DNA of 25,680 nucleotides from JBIOJM01 sp044450785 (GTDB lineage: Bacteria; Planctomycetota; Planctomycetia; Isosphaerales; Isosphaeraceae): contig JBIOJM010000127.1 in NCBI GenBank assembly GCA_044450785.1, positions 1 to 25,680 of the forward strand. The letters run 5' to 3'. The notes under the pieces were generated by a model. The model did no database searches. It saw only the letters and a program-made list of their open reading frames with translations, and had not been told where the DNA came from. How positions within the stretch are numbered: position 1 is the stretch's first letter; every line of letters begins with the position of its first letter. The translations under genes and the position numbers were made by a program. Shown one piece after another: positions 6,871 to 15,534 of this stretch.

Positions 6871-9800
6871 CTATGCCAGGGTCAGTCGATCGCGGGTCAC
6901 GCCGCAGTGGGTCTGGATGCTCTGGCAGGTGGCGGGGACGTCCATGCGCAGCCACTTGTCGCGTCCGCTCAGTTCGCGGTGCGCCTCGCGGACGGCACGC
7001 TTGATGGCGAAGTAGGCGGAGACGCCGAGCGAGAGGGTGGGCTCGCACGTGGACTTCGAGGCCGCGACTGCAAGAAGCTTGGCCCGCTGCTGCGCGTCGA
7101 GGCTCTCGGGGGCGTGCTCCAGCAGCGAGACCCGAAAGTCGATGGGAATGGTCTTGGTGCAGGGGGGATTGTATGTCCATATGTTGTCGGACACCAGGCG
7201 GCCTTGGTCGTCGAAGAGGACCTGCTCGGTGGTCACGAAGCCCAGCCCTTGGACATATCCGCCCTCGATCTGTCCGACGTCGATGGCCGGGTTGGGCGAC
7301 CGGCCGGCATCGTAGTAGAGATCGGCGCGGAGGACGGTAAACTCGCCGGTCAGGACGTCGATTTCGACCTCTGAGACGGAGAACCCGTACGCGAAATAGG
7401 CGAAGAACTTGCCGTGGGGGAAGTGCTCCACGGGCTGCTCGTAGTGAGGGGCCTGGTAAGTTTCGGCCGCGATGAGGCTGACGCGCGCAATCCAGGCCTG
7501 CGCGGCCAGCGTCGGCCAGGCGTCGCGCCAACGGACGCGCCAGTCGTCGATCGCGGCGGCGCGCAGTTGTTCCGCGTTCGCTGCGCAGAAGTCCTCGAGC
7601 CGCCGTCGCAGGACGCGGCAGGCCTGCGCGACCGCGCCGCCGTTCAAGTCGAAGCCCGTCGATGCAGCCGTCGGTGGCGCGTTGTTGATGGCGTCGGTGT
7701 TGTTGCCGGTCACCCGGACGTACTCGAGCGGTACGTTCAGCTCGTCCGCGACGACCTGCGCGATCTTCGTGTGCAGGCCCTGCCCCATCTCCACCCCGCC
7801 GTAGATCACGGTGATCGACCCGTCATCCTTGTTGACCTGGACCAGGGCGCTGGCGGTGTTCAGGGCCGGCATCTGCTTGAAACCGATGCCGTATTTCAGC
7901 GGCAGCATGGCGATCCCGCGCTTCTTCCAGCGGTGCGCGCGGTTGAACTCGTCGACGCAACGGACGCGGTCCTCGAACTGCGCGTCGGCAGAGACCTGGT
8001 CCCACTGCTCGCGGAGCTTGCAGAACCAGAGGGGCTGGCCGAAGTGCGTGCTGTCGGCCTCGTCAAGGCCGGCCGAACGATAAAGGTTGAGGCGGCGAAT
8101 CTCCTCCGGCAGCAGCCGGCGGCCGGTGCCCTGCGACAGCTCGAAGGCAACGCGCTCGATCGCCTCCTCCTGGATCAGGTGCGGCTGGACTTGGCCGAAA
8201 GTGCGGAAGGCGGTGTTGCTCGCCTTGTGCGTGCGATAAACGTTGCCGCCGGCCTGGAAGGTCGCAACCTGGTAACAGCCGTCCGACATCATGCAGCTCC
8301 CCTTGAGCACGGCGAACGAGATGTCGGTCGTGTTGCCGCCGTCGGAGCAGTAGTCGAGCTTCATGCCGTGCAGCCTGCCGTCCTCGGAAAAAGCGACGTG
8401 GTAGCTTCCCAGGTACGGGTGCCGCTTGCCGATGAGCTGCGTGTCCATCGACCGGTCGAAGGCCACGCGAACCGGCCGGCGGAGCTTGCGGGCCGCCACC
8501 GCGGCCACCGCGCCGATGAACACGGCGCGATTCTGCTTGCCGCCGAAGCCGCCGCCGATCTGCTCGACGCACACCGTCACTTGATTCGCCTTCACACCCA
8601 GGGCCCGCGCAATCTGCGCCTGGTCGCCGTTGGGGTTTTGGGTCGAGCTGTGAATGGTGATCTGACCGTGAGCCCCGGGAATCGCCAGGGCGCAATTCGT
8701 CTCCAGGTAGAAATGCGCCTGGGCCCCGGTCTGGAGCTCGCCGTGGAGCGTCGTCGTCCCACTCGGGGCGGCGCTCGGGTCCTCGAGCCATTGAGCGTTG
8801 CTCCCCGCGCGGGTGATCAGGACGTGCCGGTCGTGCTCGGGGTGGGTCGGGAATCCGGCGGGCGGCTCGAGCAGAGAGTGCTCGGCGATGGCGTCCGCTA
8901 GCGACAGGACCGCGGGCATGTCCTCGTACGCGACGCATCCGGAACCGACGTACGCCGCGACCTCAAGGGCGACGGTGCGTGTCCTGGCGACGGCCAGCGC
9001 AATCGGCGCCGACACGCAGGTCACTTCACCCTCGAAGAATATGGGGTCGTCCCCCCCCAGGCCGATCGACCGACTGCCGGGGACGTCTGCCGCGGTGACG
9101 AGCGCCGTGAAGCCGGGGAATCGATCGCGCAGCAGGGTCTCGAGCCGGTCCACGGGCGGGTCGAACCGGAACCGGGCGTGCGCGCGGCGGCTGAGCACCA
9201 GCACGCCGTGAGCACCGTGATTCGGCAATGGCTCGTCGTGCGGGTAGCGGATCTCGCCGCTGGCTTGCGCGAAGGCCGCGCGCTTGACGATCGGCCGCGT
9301 GACCGCTCCGGGCCCCGGGGCGACCTGGAACACTTGCCTTCCCTGCGACAGCGGCCGTTCGTCGGCGTCGGCCGCGCTGAGGTTCGCGGGGTCGATCTCC
9401 TGGGGGCAGATCCGCTTCGCCACGTGGATGTAAAACTTGTAGAAGAAGCCGAGTGCGAGCCGGCGACGATACTCGCTCGTGAAGCCCTCGCCCTCCATCG
9501 GGATCGTCACCGCCTCGACCTCGTCCTCGAGCACGGACAGGGCGTCCCGGAGCGTCGCGGAATCCCAGCGCCGGCCGGTGAGGGCCTGCTCGGTCCTGGG
9601 CATGCGGCCGTTGCACGACGCGAGACCGCCGAACACGATGGCGACCTCACCGGCGACCGAGCGCCCTTGGGCGTCGAGCAGGCAGCGGAAGCCGGCGTTG
9701 ACGATCGGGTGCGCCATCTGCGGCCTGCGCGCCATGCGGAAGGTCCGGACGTGCTCGTCGGGCCTCGTCCAGGGAATCTGGAAGTGGACGAACATCGCGT

Positions 9801-11112
9801 CATCCGGCAAGTCTTCGAGGGGTGGCAACGCGTCGAGCGAGAACGTACGAGCCCGGGCCGCGAAGTCATCCGATCTGACCGTCACCGTCGCGCCGAGCGC
9901 CGCCAGGACCGTGAACAGGTCCGAGGGGAACGGCTCGCCCCGGCGCGTGTGGCTCTTGGTGATGGCGATGTTGCCTCCGACACTGCCGGCGCTTCGGACC
10001 TGGACTCCGGCCAGGAACTTCGCGTGCCTCGTCAACTCGCGCAGGCCGATGGTCCGGTCGGCCGATTCCCGGGCGATCGCGGTCTTGGCCAGCTCGATCA
10101 GCCTCTGGATCGACACGGCCGCGCCCACGCGGAGACCGCCGGCGTCGGAGCCGCCCGTATTTAGCTCCGGAATGCGCGAGACGTCGATCAGGCAGGCGGC
10201 CACATCGCCGGGATAGATCGCGCGGGCGGTGTTGCCGACGACCAGGCGAACGCGATCCGCCCCGACGTGTCGGGCCAGCAGCGCATTCAGCTCGTGGGCT
10301 TCCGCCAGCGCGGGGGGCCGGAACCAGTGCAGGTTCGGCCGGTGGAAGTAGAGACCCTGCGGCGGACCCTCGGGGTCGGGCAGGCCGTCGAGGCAAATCG
10401 CTCGGGGGGCCGATCGCACCGGCACCGGATAGCATGGGTCCGCCTCGCAACGGGGGTTCGATTGGGCGGCGGGATCGTGGTCGCGGGCGAACGATCGCAT
10501 CGCATGCAGGATGGGCCGATAGCCCGTGCAGCGACAGAGATTACCGCCGAACAGGTCTTCCATCTGCTGTTGCGTTGGGCTCGAATGATTGCGGAGGAAG
10601 ACGTGAGCGTTCATCACGAAGCCGGGCGTGCAGAACCCGCATTGCGTGCCGTTGCAGAGCGCGATCCGATCCTGAACCGGGTCGAGGCCGTCCTGGACGT
10701 TGCCGATCCCCTCGACCGTCGTGACGTGGCTGTCGGCGACGGCCGCCAGGGGACTCAGGCATGAGTTGATCGCGCGATGGTCGTCCCCCTCGGGCATGCG
10801 GCGGCTGATCATGATGGTGCACGCCCCGCAGCCGCCCTGGCCGCAGCCTACTTTGGTTCCGGTGAGGCCCGAGTCGCGGATGTAGTCGCTCAGCAGGACC
10901 GCCGGGTCGGGGTTCGCGATCTCCAGAGGCTGACCGTTGAGCAGGAACTTCAGCCGGCTCGAATACGCCGCGATCTTTGCCAGCACTGGGCCGGGGAGCG
11001 GCAGCACGTCGTCGCCCGAGCGGCCGTTGCGTGCGTATCCCACCTCGGCTGGTTCGGTCACGATTGTGACAACGGCACCCGGGTCGTGAACTCCCTCGTC
11101 CTGGCTCATCAT
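6871..11112 (-). CDS. Single-chain xanthine dehydrogenase-type molybdenum hydroxylase
   Basis: The 1413-residue protein has all three parts of xanthine dehydrogenase in one chain, as in eukaryotes, where many bacteria split them. Residues 53-210 hold two [2Fe-2S] clusters (Cys90/95/98/118 in 'CGQGGCGACT'; Cys158/161/193/195 in 'QCGFC' and 'NLCRC'). Residues 260-570 are the FAD domain ('VVGNTA', 'SAGSVGGNI'). Residues 605-1405 are the molybdopterin domain ('GGGFGGK', 'GVEMGQGLHTKIAQV', 'PTAAS'). The catalytic Glu is kept (Glu1357), as are the substrate Arg (970) and Phe1024. However, the position of bovine Glu802 is Gln860, and 'FRGFG' and 'GEPP' read 'FRTFG' and 'CEPT', so the substrate may not be xanthine. 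Two ATGs stand in tandem; GGAGG is 3 nt from the first and 6 nt from the second (11109), which is likely the true start. Its 5' end is 30 bp from the small membrane protein gene, so the two are likely co-transcribed. Confidence 0.93.
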   Translation of the reverse strand: MMSQDEGVHDPGAVVTIVTEPAEVGYARNGRSGDDVLPLPGPVLAKIAAYSSRLKFLLNGQPLEIANPDPAVLLSDYIRDSGLTGTKVGCGQGGCGACTIMISRRMPEGDDHRAINSCLSPLAAVADSHVTTVEGIGNVQDGLDPVQDRIALCNGTQCGFCTPGFVMNAHVFLRNHSSPTQQQMEDLFGGNLCRCTGYRPILHAMRSFARDHDPAAQSNPRCEADPCYPVPVRSAPRAICLDGLPDPEGPPQGLYFHRPNLHWFRPPALAEAHELNALLARHVGADRVRLVVGNTARAIYPGDVAACLIDVSRIPELNTGGSDAGGLRVGAAVSIQRLIELAKTAIARESADRTIGLRELTRHAKFLAGVQVRSAGSVGGNIAITKSHTRRGEPFPSDLFTVLAALGATVTVRSDDFAARARTFSLDALPPLEDLPDDAMFVHFQIPWTRPDEHVRTFRMARRPQMAHPIVNAGFRCLLDAQGRSVAGEVAIVFGGLASCNGRMPRTEQALTGRRWDSATLRDALSVLEDEVEAVTIPMEGEGFTSEYRRRLALGFFYKFYIHVAKRICPQEIDPANLSAADADERPLSQGRQVFQVAPGPGAVTRPIVKRAAFAQASGEIRYPHDEPLPNHGAHGVLVLSRRAHARFRFDPPVDRLETLLRDRFPGFTALVTAADVPGSRSIGLGGDDPIFFEGEVTCVSAPIALAVARTRTVALEVAAYVGSGCVAYEDMPAVLSLADAIAEHSLLEPPAGFPTHPEHDRHVLITRAGSNAQWLEDPSAAPSGTTTLHGELQTGAQAHFYLETNCALAIPGAHGQITIHSSTQNPNGDQAQIARALGVKANQVTVCVEQIGGGFGGKQNRAVFIGAVAAVAARKLRRPVRVAFDRSMDTQLIGKRHPYLGSYHVAFSEDGRLHGMKLDYCSDGGNTTDISFAVLKGSCMMSDGCYQVATFQAGGNVYRTHKASNTAFRTFGQVQPHLIQEEAIERVAFELSQGTGRRLLPEEIRRLNLYRSAGLDEADSTHFGQPLWFCKLREQWDQVSADAQFEDRVRCVDEFNRAHRWKKRGIAMLPLKYGIGFKQMPALNTASALVQVNKDDGSITVIYGGVEMGQGLHTKIAQVVADELNVPLEYVRVTGNNTDAINNAPPTAASTGFDLNGGAVAQACRVLRRRLEDFCAANAEQLRAAAIDDWRVRWRDAWPTLAAQAWIARVSLIAAETYQAPHYEQPVEHFPHGKFFAYFAYGFSVSEVEIDVLTGEFTVLRADLYYDAGRSPNPAIDVGQIEGGYVQGLGFVTTEQVLFDDQGRLVSDNIWTYNPPCTKTIPIDFRVSLLEHAPESLDAQQRAKLLAVAASKSTCEPTLSLGVSAYFAIKRAVREAHRELSGRDKWLRMDVPATCQSIQTHCGVTRDRLTLA

Positions 11113-11142
11113 CCCCCTCCAAGAGGTCGATCGTGCAATGCG

Positions 11143-11478
11143 TCAGATGTGCAGCCCGAGCGCGAGGAACACGACCAACATGCCAAGGATTGCACCAAGG
11201 ACAACAAGGGTCCCGACGAAGTTGCTGCGCCGGTCGATCAGCGCCGCGGGCTGGAGCCAAAAGGCCAGAATTCGGTTCCACTGCGGCATCAAGAGCCACT
11301 GCAAGGCCGAGATGCTGAGAATGTTGCCGATGAGCATCGTCAGCGCAAACGGCAAAACGCCCAGCCGAGGCAGGATCACGCGCGTGATCAGCATCCGCTC
11401 GTCCTGGTTGGCGATCAGCATGCGCCGCGGTTCGATCTGAAGGGCGGTCACCGCGGGGTCTTCGCGTTTGGGCTTCAT
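11143..11478 (-). CDS. Small two-helix membrane protein
   Basis: This is a protein of 111 residues from the ATG at 11478 ('MKPKREDPAV'). Longer starts at 11514 or 11577 would give 123 or 144 residues; no strong ribosome site distinguishes them. Two hydrophobic segments are visible, 'LGVLPFALTMLIGNILSISAL' (split here by a polar loop 'MPQWNRILAFWLQP') and 'FVGTLVVLGAILGMLVVFLAL', close to the C-terminus. The 'MP.WNRIL..WL.P' loop between two helices resembles the membrane tail of some antibiotic-biosynthesis-monooxygenase-like proteins, but the monooxygenase domain itself is absent. It lies 30 bp upstream of the xanthine dehydrogenase start in the same direction and is probably in its operon. 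The function is unknown. Confidence 0.65.
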   Translation of the reverse strand: MKPKREDPAVTALQIEPRRMLIANQDERMLITRVILPRLGVLPFALTMLIGNILSISALQWLLMPQWNRILAFWLQPAALIDRRSNFVGTLVVLGAILGMLVVFLALGLHI

Positions 11479-11710
11479 TACGTGCCTGCCACGTCGCGTG
11501 TGAAGAGATCCCATTTCAATGTAGGATGAAACCGGGAACGAGGCAACCGAGTTCGGAAACTTCTCGCTGATCGCCACCGACAGCGACGGAGACAGGGTAT
11601 GGACTCTCGATTCTGGGGCAGAGAGAGAAAACGCGACTCGCGTGCCTTCGCGGGGTGAAGTTATATTCTGAAGAAGCGAACCTGGTCTTTCGTCACGAGG
11701 ACATCATGAC

Positions 11711-11941
11711 ATGACACGCGACGAGATTCTCGCCCGCATCACGATCGATCCCGGCATTTGCTCCGGCAAGCCGCGCATCCGAGGGCATCGAATCGAGGTG
11801 TCCCGGATCCTCGAATTCCTCGCCAACGGCTGGTCGAGCTCGGAAATCCTGGCGAACTTTCCCGGCCTGGAGGAGGCCGACGTCCAGGCCTGCATCGCCT
11901 ATGGCGTCGAGACGACGTGGGAGCGAGACGTGCTGAAATGA
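11711..11941 (+). CDS. DUF433 family protein (antitoxin-like DNA-binding)
   Basis: The 76-residue protein has the full DUF433 signature: 'ITIDPGICSGKPRIRGHRIEV' near the N-terminus, 'ILEFLANGWSSSEILANFPGLEEADVQACIAYG' after it. DUF433 proteins are small helix-turn-helix-like proteins generally encoded just before a DUF5615 (PIN-like, Mut7-C) partner and viewed as antitoxins. Here no such partner follows: 77 bp later the large secreted hydrolase begins. GAGG at 11697-11700 lies 10 nt before the ATG, and TATATT at 11662-11667 could be a -10 box. Length and motif are complete, so it is not truncated. Confidence 0.85.
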   Translation: MTRDEILARITIDPGICSGKPRIRGHRIEVSRILEFLANGWSSSEILANFPGLEEADVQACIAYGVETTWERDVLK

Positions 11942-12018
11942 GGGCGATTGGGAGGGCCGTCCGATGCTCCTGCGGATCGGCTGTTTAACGCTCTGTCCCG
12001 AACAGAAGAGGTTTCACG

Positions 12019-15000
12019 ATGAGAGCGGCGTGGTGGGTCCTGGCCGTAGGCCAGTTCGCATTTTGTCCGGCCATCTCAACGGTCGCCGGCGAGGCAGGTC
12101 CCATGACGGTGCCGCCGTCGGCCTTTCACGCGCCGCGGAACGATCCGGCGCCGGGGTTCCAGGCCGAGGGTGTCAAGGCGATCTTCTTCGACGGTCTGGC
12201 GTGGCAAGGGAAGCTCACGCGCGTATTCGCCTGGGTCGGCGTGCCGAAGCTGGAGCCAGGCAAGAGAGTGCCGGGGATCGTCCTGGTCCACGGCGGCGGC
12301 GGGACCGCGTTCGACGCCTGGGTCCGGCTCTGGGTTTCCCGCGGGTACGCGGCGATCGCGATGGACACGTGCGGCTGCGTGCCGAGGGGAACCTACGGGC
12401 ACTGGCAGCGGCACGACGCGGGCGGGCCGCCGGGCTGGGGTGGGTTCGACCTGGCGGACGAGCCGATCGTGGACCAGTGGCCCTACCACGCCGTCGCCGA
12501 CGTGATCCTGGCGCACTCCCTGCTCCGTTCGATGCCGGAGGTCGACGCCGGCCGGATCGGCATCACCGGGATCTCGTGGGGTGGGTATCTCACCTGCATC
12601 GTTTCCGGCCTGGACGACCGATTCCGGTTCGCGGCGCCGGTGTACGGCTGCGGCTTCCTCGGAGAGGACTCGGCATGGGCGCCCGAGTTGAAGAAGCTAG
12701 GTGCCAAGGGAGAGCGGTGGCTGTCGCTGTGGGACCCGTCACATTATCTCAAGGACGGCAAGATGCCCAAACTCTGGGTCACCGGCACCAATGATTTCGC
12801 CTACCCGTTGGACTCGTTGCAAAAGTCGTATCGGCTCGCGGGTGGTTCTTCGACCCTGTGCATCCGGCCGCGGATGCCGCATGGCCATAACGGACCGGGC
12901 GAGAACCCGGCGGAAATCGTCGCGTTCGCTGACTCGATCGTGGGGCGGGGCGCGCCGCTGGCCACGATACAGGGTCATGGCCGGGACGGAGAGCGGGTCT
13001 GGGCCCGGCTTCGGAGCGAGTCGCCGATCGTCAGCGCGGAGCTCCTGTACACGGAAGACGGGGGAGCGTGGAAAGACCGGCGATGGAAGACGGCACCCGC
13101 CCGCCTTGACCCGGCGGCGAAGACGGCGACAGCAACCCTCCCGCCGAAGGCGAGGGTCTATTACCTGAACCTGATCGACGACCAGAAGCGGATCGTCAGC
13201 AGCGAGCACGAGGAGACGGATGCCGGACCGGGCGAGACGCTGCCGGGCACCAAGCCGTTGACCGAGACGCGAGACCTGTCCAACACGATGCTCGACGGCC
13301 TGCACCGCTTCGCCGAGCGCAAGATCGACGAGTCGGTCGCGGATCGGGCGAAGTTCTGGAAGCGAGACACATCCTCGGGGCAGGCATACGAGAAATCGAT
13401 TCAAGCGAACCGCGAGTCGTTCCGAAAGATCATCGGGATCGCCGATCCGCGCGTGCCCGTGACAATGGAGCGCTTCGGCGACAACGATCGTGGGGGCTTG
13501 GTGGCCGAGAACGACGCCTTCCGGGTCGAACAGGTGCGCTGGCAGGTCCTCGAGGGCGTCACCGGCGAGGGCTTACTGCTGGAGCCGAAGGGGAAGGTCC
13601 TGGGGAACGTCATCGCCCTGCCCGACGCGGATCAGACGCCGGAGCAAATTGTGGGCCTTGCCCCCGGCGTCGCGCCTGCATCTCAGTTCGCCCGGCGGCT
13701 GGCGGCGAATGGCTTCCGCGTCGTGGCGATGACCTTGATCAGCCGCGGCGTCGACTTCTCCGGAACCCCGAAAATTGCAATGACCAACCAGCCGCACCGC
13801 GAATGGATCTACCGCCAGGCGTACCACATGGGCCGTCACGTGATCGGCTACGAAGTGCAGAAGGTTCTGGCTGCGGTAGACTGGATCAAGGCGCAGCCGG
13901 GGCCGGGGTCGAAGATCGGCGTCGCCGGCTACGGCGAAGGAGGCTTGATCGCCTTTTATGCCGCGGCCGCGGATCCGCGGATCGACGCGGCGCTGGTCAG
14001 CGGCTACTTCGGCCCGCGGCAGCGTGTCTGGGCCGAGCCGATCGATCGCAACGTCTGGGGCCTGCTGCGCGAGTTCGGCGACTCGGAGATCGCCACGCTG
14101 ATCGCCCCGCGCGGCCTGGTGGTCGAGCACAGCGAGGGGCCGCGTGTGGACGGCCCGCCCGCCGTGTCGGCGGGGCGGCGCGGCGGGGCCGCGGCGGGCA
14201 AGCTCAGCACGCCGGCGCTAAACGACGTCGTCGGCGAATGGCAGCGGTTGGGCGCGCTCCTGCCCGCCGGCTTCCAGAAACGCGTTTTCGTTCTCGGGAA
14301 CAGCGGCGCGGTGCGCGATTTCCTTGGCCCATCAGCCGTCCGGCACTTCGCCCTGTTGCTCGGCGTCAAGTCGGAGATGGAGCAACCCAAAGGCTCGCCG
14401 CTCGACAGGCGAGAGGCCTTTGACCCGCAAGAGCGCCAGCGACGCCAGGTCAAGGAACTGGGGGACCACGTCCAGCGCCTGGTCCGGATCAGCGACGCGG
14501 CGCGCAGCGACTTCTTCCTCAATAAGACCACGCTGATCCAGACTTTGGCACCACGTGGCGAGCGCTTCGGCATGTTCCGCGTCAAGGAGCAGCCGGCGGA
14601 GGTGTTCGCACGGGAATGCGAACCGTTCCGCAAGACGCTTGCCGAGGAGGTGATCGGCCGCATCCCCGATCCGGTCCTGCCGGCCGACCCGCACTCGCGC
14701 AGGGTCTACGACACCCCCAGGTGGACCGGCTACGAGGTGACGCTCGACGTATACCCCGACGTCTTCGCCTGGGGCGTCCTGCTGGTGCCGAAGGACATCA
14801 AGGAGCGTGAACGGAGGCCTGTCGTGGTCTGCCAGCACGGGCGGAACGGCCTGCCGAAAGACGTGATCGAGGGCGACAGCCCGTCGTATCACGACTTCGC
14901 GGCCAGGCTGGCGGAGCGCGGTTTCGTCGTTTTCGCCCCGCACAACCTCTACCGCGGCGAGGACCGCTACCGGATGCTCAACCGAAAGGGCAACCCGGTC

Positions 15001-15534
15001 AAGCTGTCGATGTTCTCATTCATCAACGCGCAGCACCGGCAGGTCCTGAAGTGGCTCGGCTCGCTGCCGTTCGTCGATGCCGAACGGATCGCGTTCTACG
15101 GCCTCAGCTACGGGGGTGAGACGGCGGTGCGGGTGCCGGCGCTGCTCGAAGGCTACTGCTTGTCGATCTGCTCCGGCGACTTCAACGACTGGGCACGCAA
15201 GGTCGCCTCGACTGACAGCGACTACAGTTTTATGTTCACTGTCGAATGGGAGATGCCTTACTTCAATATGGGGAGCACGTTCAACTACGCGGAGCTGGCC
15301 TACCTGATCATTCCTCGGCCGTTCATGGTGGAGCGCGGCCACCACGACGGCGTCGCCCCCGACGAGTGGGTGGCGTCGGAGTACGCCAAGGTCCGCTGGG
15401 TGTACGACAACCTCGGACTGGCCGGCCGCACGGAGATCGAGTTCTTCAACGGTGGCCACACCATCAACGGCCACGGCACCTTCGACTTCCTGCACAGGCA
15501 CCTGAAGTGGCCGAAACCGGACGGCCAGCGGTGA
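12019..15534 (+). CDS. Secreted protein with three tandem alpha/beta-hydrolase domains
   Basis: This is a 1171-residue protein with a signal peptide ('MRAAWWVLAVGQFAFCPAIS') and AGAAGAGG seven nt before the ATG. Domain 1 (about 50-310) is an acetylxylan-esterase/dienelactone-hydrolase-like fold with oxyanion motif 'LVHGGGG', nucleophile elbow 'GISWGG' (Ser186), an acid region 'WVTGTNDFAYPLDS' and 'MPHGHNGPGE' for the histidine. A beta-rich linker (310-400) follows. Domain 2 (about 480-790) has the fold outline, but its elbow reads 'GYGEGG' with Gly639 where Ser is expected, so it is probably inactive. Domain 3 (about 860-1165) has 'VVVCQHGRNG', elbow 'GLSYGG' (Ser1030) and a final 'NGGHTINGHG'. 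It probably acts as an exported esterase or peptidase on plant or algal polymers; the substrate is unknown. The domain 2-3 unit resembles stand-alone planctomycete hydrolases of about 700 residues, so this looks like a fusion of two genes. Confidence 0.85.
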   Translation: MRAAWWVLAVGQFAFCPAISTVAGEAGPMTVPPSAFHAPRNDPAPGFQAEGVKAIFFDGLAWQGKLTRVFAWVGVPKLEPGKRVPGIVLVHGGGGTAFDAWVRLWVSRGYAAIAMDTCGCVPRGTYGHWQRHDAGGPPGWGGFDLADEPIVDQWPYHAVADVILAHSLLRSMPEVDAGRIGITGISWGGYLTCIVSGLDDRFRFAAPVYGCGFLGEDSAWAPELKKLGAKGERWLSLWDPSHYLKDGKMPKLWVTGTNDFAYPLDSLQKSYRLAGGSSTLCIRPRMPHGHNGPGENPAEIVAFADSIVGRGAPLATIQGHGRDGERVWARLRSESPIVSAELLYTEDGGAWKDRRWKTAPARLDPAAKTATATLPPKARVYYLNLIDDQKRIVSSEHEETDAGPGETLPGTKPLTETRDLSNTMLDGLHRFAERKIDESVADRAKFWKRDTSSGQAYEKSIQANRESFRKIIGIADPRVPVTMERFGDNDRGGLVAENDAFRVEQVRWQVLEGVTGEGLLLEPKGKVLGNVIALPDADQTPEQIVGLAPGVAPASQFARRLAANGFRVVAMTLISRGVDFSGTPKIAMTNQPHREWIYRQAYHMGRHVIGYEVQKVLAAVDWIKAQPGPGSKIGVAGYGEGGLIAFYAAAADPRIDAALVSGYFGPRQRVWAEPIDRNVWGLLREFGDSEIATLIAPRGLVVEHSEGPRVDGPPAVSAGRRGGAAAGKLSTPALNDVVGEWQRLGALLPAGFQKRVFVLGNSGAVRDFLGPSAVRHFALLLGVKSEMEQPKGSPLDRREAFDPQERQRRQVKELGDHVQRLVRISDAARSDFFLNKTTLIQTLAPRGERFGMFRVKEQPAEVFARECEPFRKTLAEEVIGRIPDPVLPADPHSRRVYDTPRWTGYEVTLDVYPDVFAWGVLLVPKDIKERERRPVVVCQHGRNGLPKDVIEGDSPSYHDFAARLAERGFVVFAPHNLYRGEDRYRMLNRKGNPVKLSMFSFINAQHRQVLKWLGSLPFVDAERIAFYGLSYGGETAVRVPALLEGYCLSICSGDFNDWARKVASTDSDYSFMFTVEWEMPYFNMGSTFNYAELAYLIIPRPFMVERGHHDGVAPDEWVASEYAKVRWVYDNLGLAGRTEIEFFNGGHTINGHGTFDFLHRHLKWPKPDGQR

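Noticed and set aside
7414..8901. 495-codon open frame on the + strand inside the xanthine dehydrogenase gene
   Set aside because: It is antisense to a clear molybdenum hydroxylase; composition is Val/Arg/Ala/Asp-rich as expected from the complementary strand of GC-rich coding DNA, with no motif or ribosome site.
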